Positions 8,123-17,020 are shown, counted from the first letter of the stretch. The stretch is DNA of 64,000 bases from Sporomusa acidovorans (GCF_900101845.1 NZ_FNAM01000003.1:138850-202849), one strand, 5' to 3'. Program-made: numbers and translations. Notes: generated by a model not told the origin, from the letters alone.

Positions 8123-8797
8123 ATGAAAATGAAAAAGACAATTATAACCGCATCTTTATTGATGAGCATGATGGTAGCAGGCGTGGCATCAGCTAATGAG
8201 TTTCTCCCGGAAACAAACAAAATAAAATCAGAGATTGAAACAGTCATGGTTAATCAAAGTTCTAAAAATGGTCCACAGTTTGTTGTGATTGACCATAATC
8301 CTACTGGATATAACAAACAGGTAGTAGGCGGCCATACCATCGAGGGGTGGGTCAAAGATGGTGTGGTTAATACAGTAATTGACGGAGTCACTACCAAGTC
8401 TTATCGCATCAATAAGGATATTGAAACAGTCATGGTTAATCAAAACTCTAAAAATGGTCCACAGTTTGTTGTGACTGACCATAATCCAACTCGATATAAT
8501 AAACAGGTAGTTGACGGCCGCACCATTGAGGGCTGGATCAAAGACGGTGTAGTGTACACGGCAGTTGACGGAGCTAAGACGAAAGCATATCGCATCAATA
8601 AGGATCTCGAAACGGTCATAGTAAGGCAAGGCGGCAGTAAAAATGGTACCCAGTATGCCGTAATTGACCATAATCCTACTCGCTATAGCAAACAGGTAGT
8701 AGGTGCCCATGTGATTGAAGGATGGATCAAAGACGGTGTAGTATACACGGCAGTTGACGGCGTTATTGTAAAAAAGGGAACAAATTCAGTCAATTAA
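8123..8797 (+). CDS. Secreted protein of three 62-residue repeats
   Basis: The 224-residue protein starts with a classical signal peptide (cleavage probably after VASA, near residue 24). Three repeats of about 62 residues follow; each begins ETVMVNQ or a close variant and contains DHNPT, KQVV, IEGW and KDGVV motifs in the same order. Repeats 1 and 2 are close at the DNA level; repeat 3 is more diverged. There are no cysteines. AAGGAGG precedes ATG 8123. The gene is monocistronic between its repeat promoter and a perfect terminator. The family is not recognised; the repeats suggest a small beta-rich module exported to the periplasm or surface. Confidence 0.7.
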   Translation: MKMKKTIITASLLMSMMVAGVASANEFLPETNKIKSEIETVMVNQSSKNGPQFVVIDHNPTGYNKQVVGGHTIEGWVKDGVVNTVIDGVTTKSYRINKDIETVMVNQNSKNGPQFVVTDHNPTRYNKQVVDGRTIEGWIKDGVVYTAVDGAKTKAYRINKDLETVIVRQGGSKNGTQYAVIDHNPTRYSKQVVGAHVIEGWIKDGVVYTAVDGVIVKKGTNSVN

Positions 8798-8831
8798 AAG
8801 GGCAAATGGAAGAGTGAATTGCTCGGAACGC

Positions 8832-8868
8832 AAACAGGACAAACGTGTTACACGTTTGTCCTGTTTTA
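8832..8868 (+). terminator. Strong rho-independent terminator
   Basis: A perfect 16-bp stem (8832-8847 with 8851-8866) closes a TTA loop. Confidence 0.85.
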
Positions 8869-9010
8869 ACAGTATTAGGTTGAAAAAATAAAAAATTACG
8901 AAAGAAAATTACAGTCAGTCTCTGTGATAAACGGCAATAAGAATAGCGTGGGAAAATATCATATGGGTAATCGAAACAATTTTTGTGTTTAGTTAATAGA
9001 ATTCTGAAAT

Positions 9011-9064
9011 CTCATAATATCTTCACACTGTATTCATAAATAATTCACATTTGGTTTGTATAAT
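9011..9064 (+). promoter_or_regulatory. TTCAT direct-repeat promoter 4, for the RseC-like gene
   Basis: CTCAT, TTCAC, TTCAT and TTCAC start at 9011, 9022, 9033 and 9044. A consensus TATAAT starts at 9059, 15 bp after the last pentamer starts. The spacer at 8869-9010 shows no gene. Confidence 0.8.
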
Positions 9065-9101
9065 AAATCTAAGTAAAAACAACAGAACGGAAGTGAACAA
9101 T

Positions 9102-9521
9102 ATGAATAAACAGCAAGAAGGAATTGTTTTGGCTGTTAACGGGAAGATGGCTAAAGTTAAAGCTAGCCGACATAGCGACTGCGAAAACTGTGGCTCATGT
9201 CCGGGCAATACGGCCATTGTTGTTGAAGCGCTAAATTCGGTTGATGCTAAACCCGGTCAGCGAGTTGCTATTGAGATTCGTGAGGTGAATATGCTAAAGG
9301 CAGCGTTTATTGTCTACATGGCTCCACTTCTTGCAGCGTTTGCTGGGGCACTAGCTGGAACGTATGCATCCTCTTATATTGGAATGAATAGCTTGATAGC
9401 TTCTATTGTAGGCGGTGTTGTCTTTTTTACGCTGGCAGTGTGGTATGTAAAACATTTTGACCATATGGCACGTAATGATGAGAGGATGAGACCCGTGGTT
9501 GCTTCTATATTGTCTAAATAA
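9102..9521 (+). CDS. rseC: RseC/MucC-like membrane protein
   Basis: The 139-residue protein has an N-terminal cytoplasmic domain with the cysteine motif CENCGSC (about residues 27-33) and two transmembrane helices near residues 68-90 and 96-115. This is the plan of the RseC/SoxR-reducing family, which is linked to envelope stress signalling and to Rnf-type electron transfer. The start is ATG 9102, after GGAAGTG. Its TTCAT-repeat promoter ties it to the same response as the multicopper oxidase. No sigma-E operon or rnf genes are visible here. Confidence 0.75.
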   Translation: MNKQQEGIVLAVNGKMAKVKASRHSDCENCGSCPGNTAIVVEALNSVDAKPGQRVAIEIREVNMLKAAFIVYMAPLLAAFAGALAGTYASSYIGMNSLIASIVGGVVFFTLAVWYVKHFDHMARNDERMRPVVASILSK

Positions 9522-9633
9522 TACTTTAGTTTTCCCTTGCCTTTAAAAGTAAGAGGATACTAAGAAAAATTGATCGAAACATAAGGTATTATGACAGTTT
9601 GAAAGAGCAGAATAGGGGAGGGGATTCTAAAAG

Positions 9634-11352
9634 ATGCAATGGTTTCGAAATTTACCCATAGCACGGAAGATACTTGGTTTAGTACTTATAATGGTGGTGT
9701 TCACCGGTAGTATAGGCTTCGTGGGCTATAAATCGACCGATCATATTAAAAAGTCGCAAGACGAAATGTATGCCCGAAATTTATTGCCAATTAAATGGGT
9801 AAATGCTGCTCGCAGCCAGTCACAAGCTGCACTCGGGACTACGAAAGAAATTCTTCTGGCTCATTCGGATAAAGGTAAAGAAAATAAGCTGCTTACAGAA
9901 GCCAAGACTCGCATGGAGGATGTTGAACAGCTATTGAAACAATATGAGACGGTAGTTCAAGGTGAAGAAAAAGAAAAACTAATGCAAGTTGAAAAGATGT
10001 TCAGCAGCTATCATCAAGAACGGCATAAGGCGATAGAATTAGCGTTAGCGGGGAAGAAGGAGGAAGCCTATGCCTATTTTGAGAAAAATGCCGCTGGCCA
10101 TGTCGAGCATGCTAACAGTATGCTCGAGGAAATGGCTGATAACGAAGCGAAACAAGCTGCTGCTAGGGCAGAGCATAGCTCCAAAGAGGCTTCAGAGTCA
10201 ATAACTTGGATTATCATCCTAACTGGTATTGCTATGCTGGTATCACTTGCCCTTGGACGGTATATTGCCCACCAAATGATTATCAAGCAATTGAAAAGAA
10301 TGGTTGATATAGCAGAAGAAATGGCCCAGGGCGATTTCACTGGTAAGACCGATATTCCCCTTTATCAGGATGAGATCGGGCAACTTGGCAAGGCCTTTAT
10401 AATAATGTCAGATAATCTACGTACACTGGTGTCGCAAGTGAGGAATTCCGTTGAGCAGGTTGCAACTGCGTCAGCGGTTCTAACTGAAGGTGCTGATCAA
10501 TCAGCTCAAGCATCAACCCAAGTTGCTGCGTCAGTAATGCAAGTTGCCCAAGGAGCTCAAGAGCAGTCTGGGGCCGTTAATGAGACATCGGGTATAGTAG
10601 ATAAGATTTCAGATAATATTCATCACGTAGCTAAAAACGCGGAAATGGTGGTTAAGTTTGCTAGTCAAGGAGCAGAGACTGCTCAGGATGGTAATAAGGC
10701 TGTTTTAGCCGCTGTTCAACAGATGGGAAGTATTGAAAGAACAGTAGCAAACTTGGCGGCGTTAATATCTAAACTTGGTTTAAGATCAAATGAAATCGGC
10801 CAGATCGTTGATACCATTGCCGGAATTGCCAATCAAACCAATCTTCTAGCACTAAACGCAGCTATTGAGGCTGCCAGAGCAGGAGAAAACGGGCGAGGGT
10901 TCTCTGTAGTTGCCGAAGAAGTACGCAAGTTAGCCGAACAGTCACAAGAGGCAGCTAAGCAAATAGCAGAGCTAATTAATGAAATTCAGGGAGATACCAC
11001 AAGAGCGGTTGTTGCTATGGAATCAGGCACTAAGGAAGTTAAGGCAGGTAATGAAGTAGTGAATACTGCCGGACAAGCTTTTGAACAAATTAGAGAACTT
11101 GTTGAGCAGGTATCAGGCCAAGTTTCTGATATCTCAGCCTCAATTAATGAAGTAGCAAGCGGCAGCAGTCAGATAGTTTGTTCCATCCAAAATATCGAGC
11201 AGATTAGTAAGAATACAGCTGCAGAGTCGCAAACTATTTCGGCGGCCACCGAAGAGCAATCAGCCTCAATGGAAGAAATGGCTGCATCCAGCCAGCATTT
11301 AGCTCACATGGCCCAACAACTAGAAGCGGCTGTACAAAAATTTAAAATATAG
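9634..11352 (+). CDS. Methyl-accepting chemotaxis protein
   Basis: The 572-residue receptor has a transmembrane helix at residues 12-32, a periplasmic four-helix-bundle type sensor domain, a second helix at about 188-208, a HAMP domain at about 209-262, and a long methyl-accepting coiled coil. The hairpin tip is [18 protein letters not shown] near residue 400. The start ATG 9634 follows GGGGAGG. It should signal to CheA and CheW, which are not in this window. The promoter region lacks the TTCAT repeats. The sensor domain shows no clear metal motif. Confidence 0.9.
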   Translation: MQWFRNLPIARKILGLVLIMVVFTGSIGFVGYKSTDHIKKSQDEMYARNLLPIKWVNAARSQSQAALGTTKEILLAHSDKGKENKLLTEAKTRMEDVEQLLKQYETVVQGEEKEKLMQVEKMFSSYHQERHKAIELALAGKKEEAYAYFEKNAAGHVEHANSMLEEMADNEAKQAAARAEHSSKEASESITWIIILTGIAMLVSLALGRYIAHQMIIKQLKRMVDIAEEMAQGDFTGKTDIPLYQDEIGQLGKAFIIMSDNLRTLVSQVRNSVEQVATASAVLTEGADQSAQASTQVAASVMQVAQGAQEQSGAVNETSGIVDKISDNIHHVAKNAEMVVKFASQGAETAQDGNKAVLAAVQQMGSIERTVANLAALISKLGLRSNEIGQIVDTIAGIANQTNLLALNAAIEAARAGENGRGFSVVAEEVRKLAEQSQEAAKQIAELINEIQGDTTRAVVAMESGTKEVKAGNEVVNTAGQAFEQIRELVEQVSGQVSDISASINEVASGSSQIVCSIQNIEQISKNTAAESQTISAATEEQSASMEEMAASSQHLAHMAQQLEAAVQKFKI

Positions 11353-11355
11353 TTA

Positions 11356-11385
11356 GCTGGCGTCCTTTTGCGGTGCCAGCCTTTA
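11356..11385 (+). terminator. Weak terminator candidate
   Basis: GCTGGC (11356-11361) pairs with GCCAGC (11375-11380). The tail is only moderately T-rich. Confidence 0.35.
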
Positions 11386-11404
11386 TAAAGTGGGAGGGAT
11401 ATTT

Positions 11405-12100
11405 ATGTCACAAAGCTCAGTGTTAGTTGTTGATGATGACGAAAAGTTGGTTGAGTTACTTCAGATATATTTTCAAAGAGATGGATTTTTAGTATACACT
11501 GCCAATGATGGTCTGACTGCTTTGCAAATAGCACAGGACAAACAACCTGATATTTTGGTACTTGACTTAATGCTTCCTGGAATGGATGGCCGGGATATTT
11601 GTAGAACGCTTCGACGGGATAGCGAGGTGCCTATCTTAATGTTAACTGCCCGGGATGAAGAGAGCGACAGATTAGTTGGGCTCGAGATTGGTGCCGACGA
11701 TTATGTGACAAAGCCCTTTAGCCCTAAAGAAGTGGTGGCTCGTGTTAAAGCGATACTCCGCAGAACCAAAGGAATGAAAGTGAAAACAGAACCATTACAA
11801 ATGGGAGATGTCGTTATTAACACTGAACAGTATCAAGTAACAAAGGGTGGCCAGCCTGTTGAAATCACGCCGACTGAGTTTAAGATATTAGAACTACTAG
11901 CTGCAAATCCGGGGCGAGTTTTCAGCCGGTTACAAATTGTAGAACAAACGCAAGGTTATTCATTTGAAGGCTATGAACGTACAATTGATGCGCATGTAAA
12001 AAACTTGCGACGAAAGATTGAAGATAATCCTAAAGAGCCAGTATTCATACAAACTGTTTATGGTGTAGGTTATCGGATGGTAGGGAGTCAGAATGAATAG
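11405..12100 (+). CDS. OmpR/PhoB-family response regulator
   Basis: The 231-residue regulator has a receiver domain (Asp10-Asp12 acidic pocket, phosphoacceptor Asp54, TKPFS with the conserved Lys near 104) and a winged-helix DNA-binding domain (about 130-228). The start is ATG 11405 after GGGAGGG. It overlaps the kinase gene by 8 bases. OmpR/PhoB regulators bind direct repeats about 11 bp apart, the spacing found in six promoters around it, so it is the best candidate for the regulator of that set. This link is an inference. No repeats precede its own gene. Confidence 0.9.
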   Translation: MSQSSVLVVDDDEKLVELLQIYFQRDGFLVYTANDGLTALQIAQDKQPDILVLDLMLPGMDGRDICRTLRRDSEVPILMLTARDEESDRLVGLEIGADDYVTKPFSPKEVVARVKAILRRTKGMKVKTEPLQMGDVVINTEQYQVTKGGQPVEITPTEFKILELLAANPGRVFSRLQIVEQTQGYSFEGYERTIDAHVKNLRRKIEDNPKEPVFIQTVYGVGYRMVGSQNE

Positions 12101-13244
12101 TATCATCTATCGGATTACCGGATTGATGTTTTTAGCAGTTGCTATAACCGTCTTTTTACTGGTCTATTTGGCTAATTCGCAAATGACTGATCTTTTCCAA
12201 GAGTATGTTACCGTTCAGCAAATGGAAGTGCGTCACAGTATGATTACACACATGAGTCCGAACAACCAAGGACAAGTTGGCATGATGGGGATATCCGAAC
12301 AAAATTTTTTATCATCGGTACATCAATCGCTCATTTGGGTTGGCGTAGTCATATTGGCTGTAGGATTGGGTGCCAGCTATGTTTTGGCTCGAAGTATTAC
12401 TACGCCGCTTAGAAAACTTAGTGCGGCTGCCATAGAGATAGAGCGGGGAAACTTTGCCCAGAAGGTTTCTGTCAATTCAAAAGATGAAGTTGGGAATTTA
12501 GCTTTAATATTTAACCGGATGGCGGAAACGCTTGATAGTAACAATAAACTTCGACAACAATTCCTTGCTAATATAGCTCATGAACTACGTACCCCCTTGG
12601 CTATTATCCAAGGTCACTTGGAAGGGATGATTGATGGCGTTATTGAAGCTAACCCTAAAAAACTAACATCCCTCCATGAAGAGGCTGTTCGTTTATCACG
12701 TCTTATCAAGGATTTAAAGGACTTGTCATTAGCCGAGGTACGGCAACTATCGTTAGAGATCAGCGATGTTAATATTAACCATACCGTTGAGCAGGCTTTG
12801 TATATGTTGAACCCGCTTGCAAACGAGAAAAAAATTACTGTTACGAAAAGATTGGCACCTGATTTGCCAACGGTTTCAGCTGATGCCGATAGAATTAATC
12901 AGATATTTTATAACCTTATTACTAACGCTATTCGTTATACTCCAGACGGCGGTCATGTAACTGTTTCTACAGAACTAGCTCTGTATGAAGAAAAAGAGTG
13001 GGTAAAGGTTACTGTTGTTGATAACGGCCCGGGTATTAGTGCGGATGATCTCCCCTTCGTTTTTGATCATTTTTATCGAGGAGATAAATCGCGGGATAGA
13101 AAAAGCGGGGGTACAGGACTTGGTCTAGCAATTGTTAAACAACTCGTCGAGATTCACGGTGGGAAGACACAAGTTGAAAGCGAAATTGGCAAAGGGAGTT
13201 CTTTTTACGTCTTCTTGCCTGTAAAGTTCATAAAAATGCCATAA
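12093..13244 (+). CDS. Sensor histidine kinase with Met-containing sensor loop
   Basis: The 383-residue kinase has a transmembrane helix at about residues 7-25, a short periplasmic loop with several methionines and histidines (HSMITHMS and VGMMG), a second helix at about 79-99, HAMP, a HisKA domain with phospho-acceptor His163 in AHELRTP, and a HATPase domain with N, G1 (DNGPG) and G2 (GTGLGLA) boxes. A small Met-rich loop resembles metal-sensing kinases such as CusS in composition only, so sensing of Cu or Ag is an inference. It is cotranscribed with the regulator. The promoter for the miniprotein starts inside its last codons. Confidence 0.88.
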   Translation: MNSIIYRITGLMFLAVAITVFLLVYLANSQMTDLFQEYVTVQQMEVRHSMITHMSPNNQGQVGMMGISEQNFLSSVHQSLIWVGVVILAVGLGASYVLARSITTPLRKLSAAAIEIERGNFAQKVSVNSKDEVGNLALIFNRMAETLDSNNKLRQQFLANIAHELRTPLAIIQGHLEGMIDGVIEANPKKLTSLHEEAVRLSRLIKDLKDLSLAEVRQLSLEISDVNINHTVEQALYMLNPLANEKKITVTKRLAPDLPTVSADADRINQIFYNLITNAIRYTPDGGHVTVSTELALYEEKEWVKVTVVDNGPGISADDLPFVFDHFYRGDKSRDRKSGGTGLGLAIVKQLVEIHGGKTQVESEIGKGSSFYVFLPVKFIKMP

Positions 13245-13280
13245 TTTCTTCATAATATCTTCAAATTTATCTTGTATTAT
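13227..13280 (+). promoter_or_regulatory. TTCAT direct-repeat promoter 5, for the 28-residue miniprotein
   Basis: TTCAT, GCCAT, TTCAT and TTCAA start at 13227, 13238, 13249 and 13260. TATTAT starts at 13275, 15 bp after the last pentamer starts. The first two repeats lie within the end of the kinase gene. Confidence 0.7.
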
Positions 13281-13322
13281 ATATTTATAGGACAGAGGAA
13301 AACTGATGTGGAGTGATGCTAG

Positions 13323-13409
13323 ATGATGTGGATTTTGTTTTTTATGAATTTGTTTGTGATAATTTATATTATCCATATAATTGCAAAACTAAAGGCTCAA
13401 AAAGAGTAG
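13323..13409 (+). CDS. 28-residue membrane miniprotein
   Basis: A short frame encodes a single hydrophobic helix (about residues 3-21) followed by a basic tail, ending KLKAQKE. GGAG at 13310-13313 lies 9 bases before the first of two adjacent ATGs. A TTCAT-repeat promoter precedes it and a UUCG-loop terminator follows, so it forms a complete small transcription unit. Its size and topology are those of regulatory membrane miniproteins that bind a larger partner, such as a sensor kinase or transporter. The partner is unknown; the kinase next door is an obvious candidate. Confidence 0.6.
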   Translation: MMWILFFMNLFVIIYIIHIIAKLKAQKE

Positions 13410-13476
13410 AAACAGTAGCCCAGATGGTTTTCAAAACTATTTGGTTTATATAGATTTCTCCCTCCCCCACATTATA

Positions 13477-13508
13477 GAACCCTAGCTTCGGCTAGGGTTC
13501 GTTGATTT
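13477..13508 (+). terminator. Terminator with TTCG loop
   Basis: A perfect 10-bp stem (13477-13486 with 13491-13500) closes the loop TTCG. The T-tract is short and interrupted. Confidence 0.7.
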
Positions 13509-13549
13509 TAAAGTGCAGTATTTACGGTATATATTTTAACTGCTAAAAT

Positions 13550-13603
13550 ATCATACCTTATTCATAATTACTTCATAACATTTTCACAAAGCTTTGTTAA
13601 AAT
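13550..13603 (+). promoter_or_regulatory. TTCAT direct-repeat promoter 6, for the Cys/His/Met membrane protein
   Basis: ATCAT, TTCAT, TTCAT and TTCAC start at 13550, 13561, 13572 and 13583. TAAAAT starts at 13598, 15 bp after the last pentamer starts. Confidence 0.78.
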
Positions 13604-13693
13604 AAGGGCAAATGGAAGGCTTTAGGCGTGCAGCCACAATGAAATATCTAGGATTCAATTAAGTTTTGAATAGACGATTGGAGGAAGATGAAT

Positions 13694-13966
13694 ATGAAAT
13701 GCTGCAAACAATCCCAGAATAGTTTGGAAAATAACGAAAATCAAGGTCAGCAACATAATTGTGGCGGTGGCTTTAAACATATGGTAATGATGTTACTATG
13801 TTGTCTTGCACCGCTTGGTCTGGTTCTGCTTTTGCGACAAAGTGGTTATGATGGTGAGGCGAACTATTTAGTGCTATTGTTATGTCCATTAATGCATTTA
13901 TTTATGATGCGAGGGATGGGACATAACCATAATGAGGGATCAACAAAAAATAATTCTACGAAATAA
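13694..13966 (+). CDS. Small Cys/His/Met-rich membrane protein (DUF2933-like)
   Basis: The 90-residue protein has cysteines at the N-terminus (MKCC), a His/Gln-rich segment, two helices at about residues 31-45 and 53-67, and a Met/His-rich end (LMHLFMMRGMGHNHNE). This resembles the small DUF2933-type proteins found beside copper and silver resistance genes. GGAGG at 13680-13684 favours ATG 13694; ATG 13688 is also possible. It is driven by a TTCAT-repeat promoter and is the last gene of the envelope block. A metal-related role is inferred. Confidence 0.6.
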   Translation: MKCCKQSQNSLENNENQGQQHNCGGGFKHMVMMLLCCLAPLGLVLLLRQSGYDGEANYLVLLLCPLMHLFMMRGMGHNHNEGSTKNNSTK

Positions 13967-14127
13967 TTATGGTTTGATAATGAGTGACAACGGATGGAAC
14001 AGATAATAACTCAGAGACTATCTGTATAATACGTGGGAAAATTTAAAAAAACAAGCTATACTCAGGAGCTGAAAGTTTAGCAGGAAATAACACCCCCAAG
14101 GAGAAAATATTGTAAGATTAAGGATAA
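13967..14127. other. Left junction of the mobile block, with a possible transposase remnant
   Basis: No intact gene is present. A 15-codon frame at 14033-14080 (GTG start, reading KKTSYTQELKV, then stop) resembles the beginning of an IS3-type OrfA, but it is too short to be sure. Confidence 0.25.
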
Positions 14128-15321
14128 TTTGGTTGCATTGGGGGAAAAGATATTAAAATTGTTGAAGGGCATGACTCCATTTATTGCGAATTTGATAAGT
14201 CAAAGAAAGAAAAATTCTTTTTGAAATTCTTACCTAAGCTTAATAGTAAAATAGAATTAGGTAACCTTTCTTTTTTACCACCTAATGCAACTAAAGTAGA
14301 AAGACTCCTTCCTAGTCACATGCAAGTGCATTGCGTTGAGAAATTACGCGAATTCATATATGCTGGGTCTCAATATTATTATTTAACGGTTTTAATTAAG
14401 CAGTTTATCATTAACGGATATAGCAACCGCAATCCTTTGGCTCCGGAATATATAATAAAAACGAGAAATAATAATCTTTTGGAAAGCAAGTTAATAGCTA
14501 ATGCTAACCCACTAATAGCCGTATTAATCGGGATTAGTGGAACAGGTAAATCCGTAGCTGTTGAAAGAATATTAACAACATATTGTACCCAAGTTATAGA
14601 ACATGCTAAATTCGAAAAAAGTTATTTGCTAATGGATCAGTTAGTATGGCTAAAAATAGATTTCCCATGTCAACCAACAATGCGCAGTTTTTGTCTTTGT
14701 ATTTTAGATAAGATAGACCAAATACTCGGGACCGATTATTTTTCGCTATTTAGCTACCAAAAGCAAAAAGAGGAAGAACGTATAGAACAGGTTGCTAAAA
14801 TACTATGGCTTCATGGAGTCGGATTGTTTATTGTTGATGAATTTCAAGGTATTACAAAAGCAAATGGGATGGAGAAGCGGTTAATACTTGATTTTTTAGA
14901 AAAGATCAATATTGTAGTAGGAATACCAACATTACTAATAGGAACTCCGTCGGCATTATCAGTTCTTCCGGACGTATTTCTATCTACCATTGTAAGATGG
15001 AGTAAATTTAGTTTTAATGAGGAATGGAATAGTCTGGTGCATGAATTACTTAAATATCAATGGACGTTGCATGAAGTGGAAAATTTTTCAGATATATCGC
15101 GAGAACTATTTGAGGTTTCTTTAGGTATAACAGATATTGCTATTAAGTTGTATATAGCAGCGCAACAATATTGTATTAATAGAGATATTGCCCGGGTGAC
15201 TCCGGAAATTATTACGCTGGTAAATAGAGAAAAATATAAATTAGTGCAACCGATGCTTCATGTTTTACGAGAAGAAGATACGAAGAATTTATTACAATAC
15301 TCTGCTATCGTTTCAAAATAA
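14128..15321 (+). CDS. tnsC: TnsC/TniB-like AAA+ ATPase, start unclear
   Basis: The frame is open from 14128; the first standard start codon is TTG 14221, giving 366 residues. Walker A (GISGTGKS) is at about residues 103-110 from that start and Walker B (LFIVDEFQ) at about 202-209, as in TnsC/TniB transposition ATPases. These select the target and activate the transposase. The gene for the TnsD/TniQ partner follows 24 bases later. No ATG is available and the frame reads well upstream of 14221, so the 5' end may be truncated or use a rare codon. No TnsA or TnsB gene lies upstream. The region is clearly more AT-rich than its flanks. Confidence 0.75.
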   Translation, partial: FGCIGGKDIKIVEGHDSIYCEFDKSKKEKFFLKFLPKLNSKIELGNLSFLPPNATKVERLLPSHMQVHCVEKLREFIYAGSQYYYLTVLIKQFIINGYSNRNPLAPEYIIKTRNNNLLESKLIANANPLIAVLIGISGTGKSVAVERILTTYCTQVIEHAKFEKSYLLMDQLVWLKIDFPCQPTMRSFCLCILDKIDQILGTDYFSLFSYQKQKEEERIEQVAKILWLHGVGLFIVDEFQGITKANGMEKRLILDFLEKINIVVGIPTLLIGTPSALSVLPDVFLSTIVRWSKFSFNEEWNSLVHELLKYQWTLHEVENFSDISRELFEVSLGITDIAIKLYIAAQQYCINRDIARVTPEIITLVNREKYKLVQPMLHVLREEDTKNLLQYSAIVSK

Positions 15322-15345
15322 ACTCTTCTAAAAAAGGTGCATATT

Positions 15346-16653
15346 ATGATAAAGTATTTCCCCAGACCTTATCCAGATGAACTTTTATATAGTGTTATTG
15401 CAAGATTTCAGAGGCATTTTGGTAACTCGCAAAGTGAACTCATTCGATCTTTATGGGGAAAAACTAAATATCCTTTTAGAGGGTATCAAGTTAATCGCTT
15501 GCAAAAGCTGTTGGATAATACATTATTGGGACAGTGTTATAGTGCGAAACAATTAGCTTTTCAACACACTCTTTGGCCATTTTTTTCAGCCTTTTCTGGA
15601 AGAGACGTTCAAAATACGATGTTTCATAATATGATAGTGGATGTTGCAAAGAATACTACCGGTTTTATAGGAAGCCACCTAAGTAATATAGGTAGAAAAA
15701 AGAGTCTTCAATTTTGTCCTGAATGCATGAAGGCGGATATTGAAAGTTATGGAGAGCCATACTGGCATAGAATTCACCAAGCTCCAGGGGTTTTAATTTG
15801 CCCTTGGCATGAAATAGTATTAAGAAATACATGTCCTATGTGTGGCATTCCAATTTTATCACAAGGAATGCAGTATGCTTGCCTAGATGCCTGCTGTGTT
15901 AATGGACATGACTTATCCTTATCTGAACCCAAAGTGAATAATATAGCGAAAAAAACTTTAGAGCATTTAATTAGTTATGCTCATGAAGTATATAAATTGT
16001 TGCTTACTGACTGTTGTTATGAACCACAAGCAATTAGCCAGCGATATATTATAAAGTTACGTGAGTTAGGATTTGTGGGATTAAAGGGGCACCTAATCAA
16101 CCCGGGCAATTTTACTGCTTCTTTTATAGAGTATTTTGGAAATGAATTTCTTAATCTGTTAGAATCGCATGTTGATACCAATATAACAAGTTGGCTGCGT
16201 ATTATGATATGGCGAGATGGATATAAACGTTTATATCATCCACTTAGACATTTATTGCTTATAAAGTATTTATTTGGATCATTGGAAAGCTTCAATATTT
16301 CTGATACCGAATATCTTCCTTTTGGGAAAGGTCCATGGCCATGCTTAAATCCTGTAGCCTCTCATTATCGAATGCTAGTTATAAATGATTGTTACATATA
16401 TCAAGGAAGCTTTAAAAAAACACACGGAATTTTTACATGCGAATGTGGTTATATATATTCTAGGGTGGGACCTGATAAAACTAACGATGATCGATATAGG
16501 GTTGGCAATGTAATTTCTTATGGCTCAGTTTGGGAAGATGCGTTAAATAATCTTGTGAATTCGGGAAAATTTACCATGAAAGAAATTGAATTAAAGATGA
16601 AAGTAAGTAGAATGACTCTTATTAAATATATAAACAAGCGCAAAAGAGAATAA
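15346..16653 (+). CDS. tnsD: TnsD/TniQ-family target-selection protein
   Basis: The 435-residue protein begins with the TniQ signature (YPDELLYSVIARF) and has a Cys/His zinc-binding region near residues 126-170 (CPEC, then HRIHQ, CPWHE and CPMCG). A helix-turn-helix-like end (MKVSRMTLIKYI) follows. TnsD proteins bind a specific chromosomal site and recruit TnsC. The start is ATG 15346 after AAAGGTG. The length suits TnsD rather than the short TniQ of Cas12k elements, and no cas gene is present. Confidence 0.8.
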   Translation: MIKYFPRPYPDELLYSVIARFQRHFGNSQSELIRSLWGKTKYPFRGYQVNRLQKLLDNTLLGQCYSAKQLAFQHTLWPFFSAFSGRDVQNTMFHNMIVDVAKNTTGFIGSHLSNIGRKKSLQFCPECMKADIESYGEPYWHRIHQAPGVLICPWHEIVLRNTCPMCGIPILSQGMQYACLDACCVNGHDLSLSEPKVNNIAKKTLEHLISYAHEVYKLLLTDCCYEPQAISQRYIIKLRELGFVGLKGHLINPGNFTASFIEYFGNEFLNLLESHVDTNITSWLRIMIWRDGYKRLYHPLRHLLLIKYLFGSLESFNISDTEYLPFGKGPWPCLNPVASHYRMLVINDCYIYQGSFKKTHGIFTCECGYIYSRVGPDKTNDDRYRVGNVISYGSVWEDALNNLVNSGKFTMKEIELKMKVSRMTLIKYINKRKRE

Positions 16654-16679
16654 TTTAATAGTAACTTTAAGAATGAAGG

Positions 16680-16707
16680 GTTTGCCAACTTTATTTTTAT
16701 TCTACAG
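16680..16707 (+). repeat. TnsB-site-like repeat R1
   Basis: The core GTTTGCCAACTTTATTTT is followed by TATTCTACA. The 26 bp from 16681 are identical to repeat R7 at 17411-17436. Confidence 0.65.
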
Positions 16708-16802
16708 AGGGTATCTGGAAATATAATACTCAAGGGGGCGCTACCTCAAGCGGTCAGTATTTACCCCTTTGGGCATAGTAAGTAATTTTCTTTATAGGGC
16801 TA

Positions 16803-16840
16803 TTAACAAACCACTACTTAATGAAGTAGTGGTTTGTTAA
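16803..16840. terminator. Strong hairpin after the TnsD gene
   Basis: A perfect 17-bp stem (16803-16819 with 16824-16840) closes an AATG loop; T-rich sequence follows. It could end tnsCD transcription or serve as end-associated structure. Confidence 0.5.
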
Positions 16841-16960
16841 TTTATAACTTTATTTTACAAGATGGATAATAAAATTAAGTTTACGACTTTATTTATATTT
16901 ATCCTTAAAACCAAGGGTTTAAACACATTGAAAGTTTACAACTTTATTTTTGTTGTACAG
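16841..16960 (+). repeat. TnsB-site-like repeats R2, R3 and R4
   Basis: Three diverged copies of the same motif lie in direct orientation: TATAACTTTATTTTAC (R2, 16841-16860), GTTTACGACTTTATTT (R3, from 16879) and GTTTACAACTTTATTTTT (R4, 16934-16960). R4 ends GTTGTACAG, close to the TTCTACA end of R1 and R7. Confidence 0.55.
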
Positions 16961-17020
16961 TTAATAACATTTTAAAATATATTTGGTCACGCTGAGTGTA
17001 TGCCATTTGTAAAAAAAGCA

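Noticed and set aside
8234..8790. Direct repeats of about 186 bp as a mobile or CRISPR-like array
   Set aside because: They are the coding repeats of the secreted protein.
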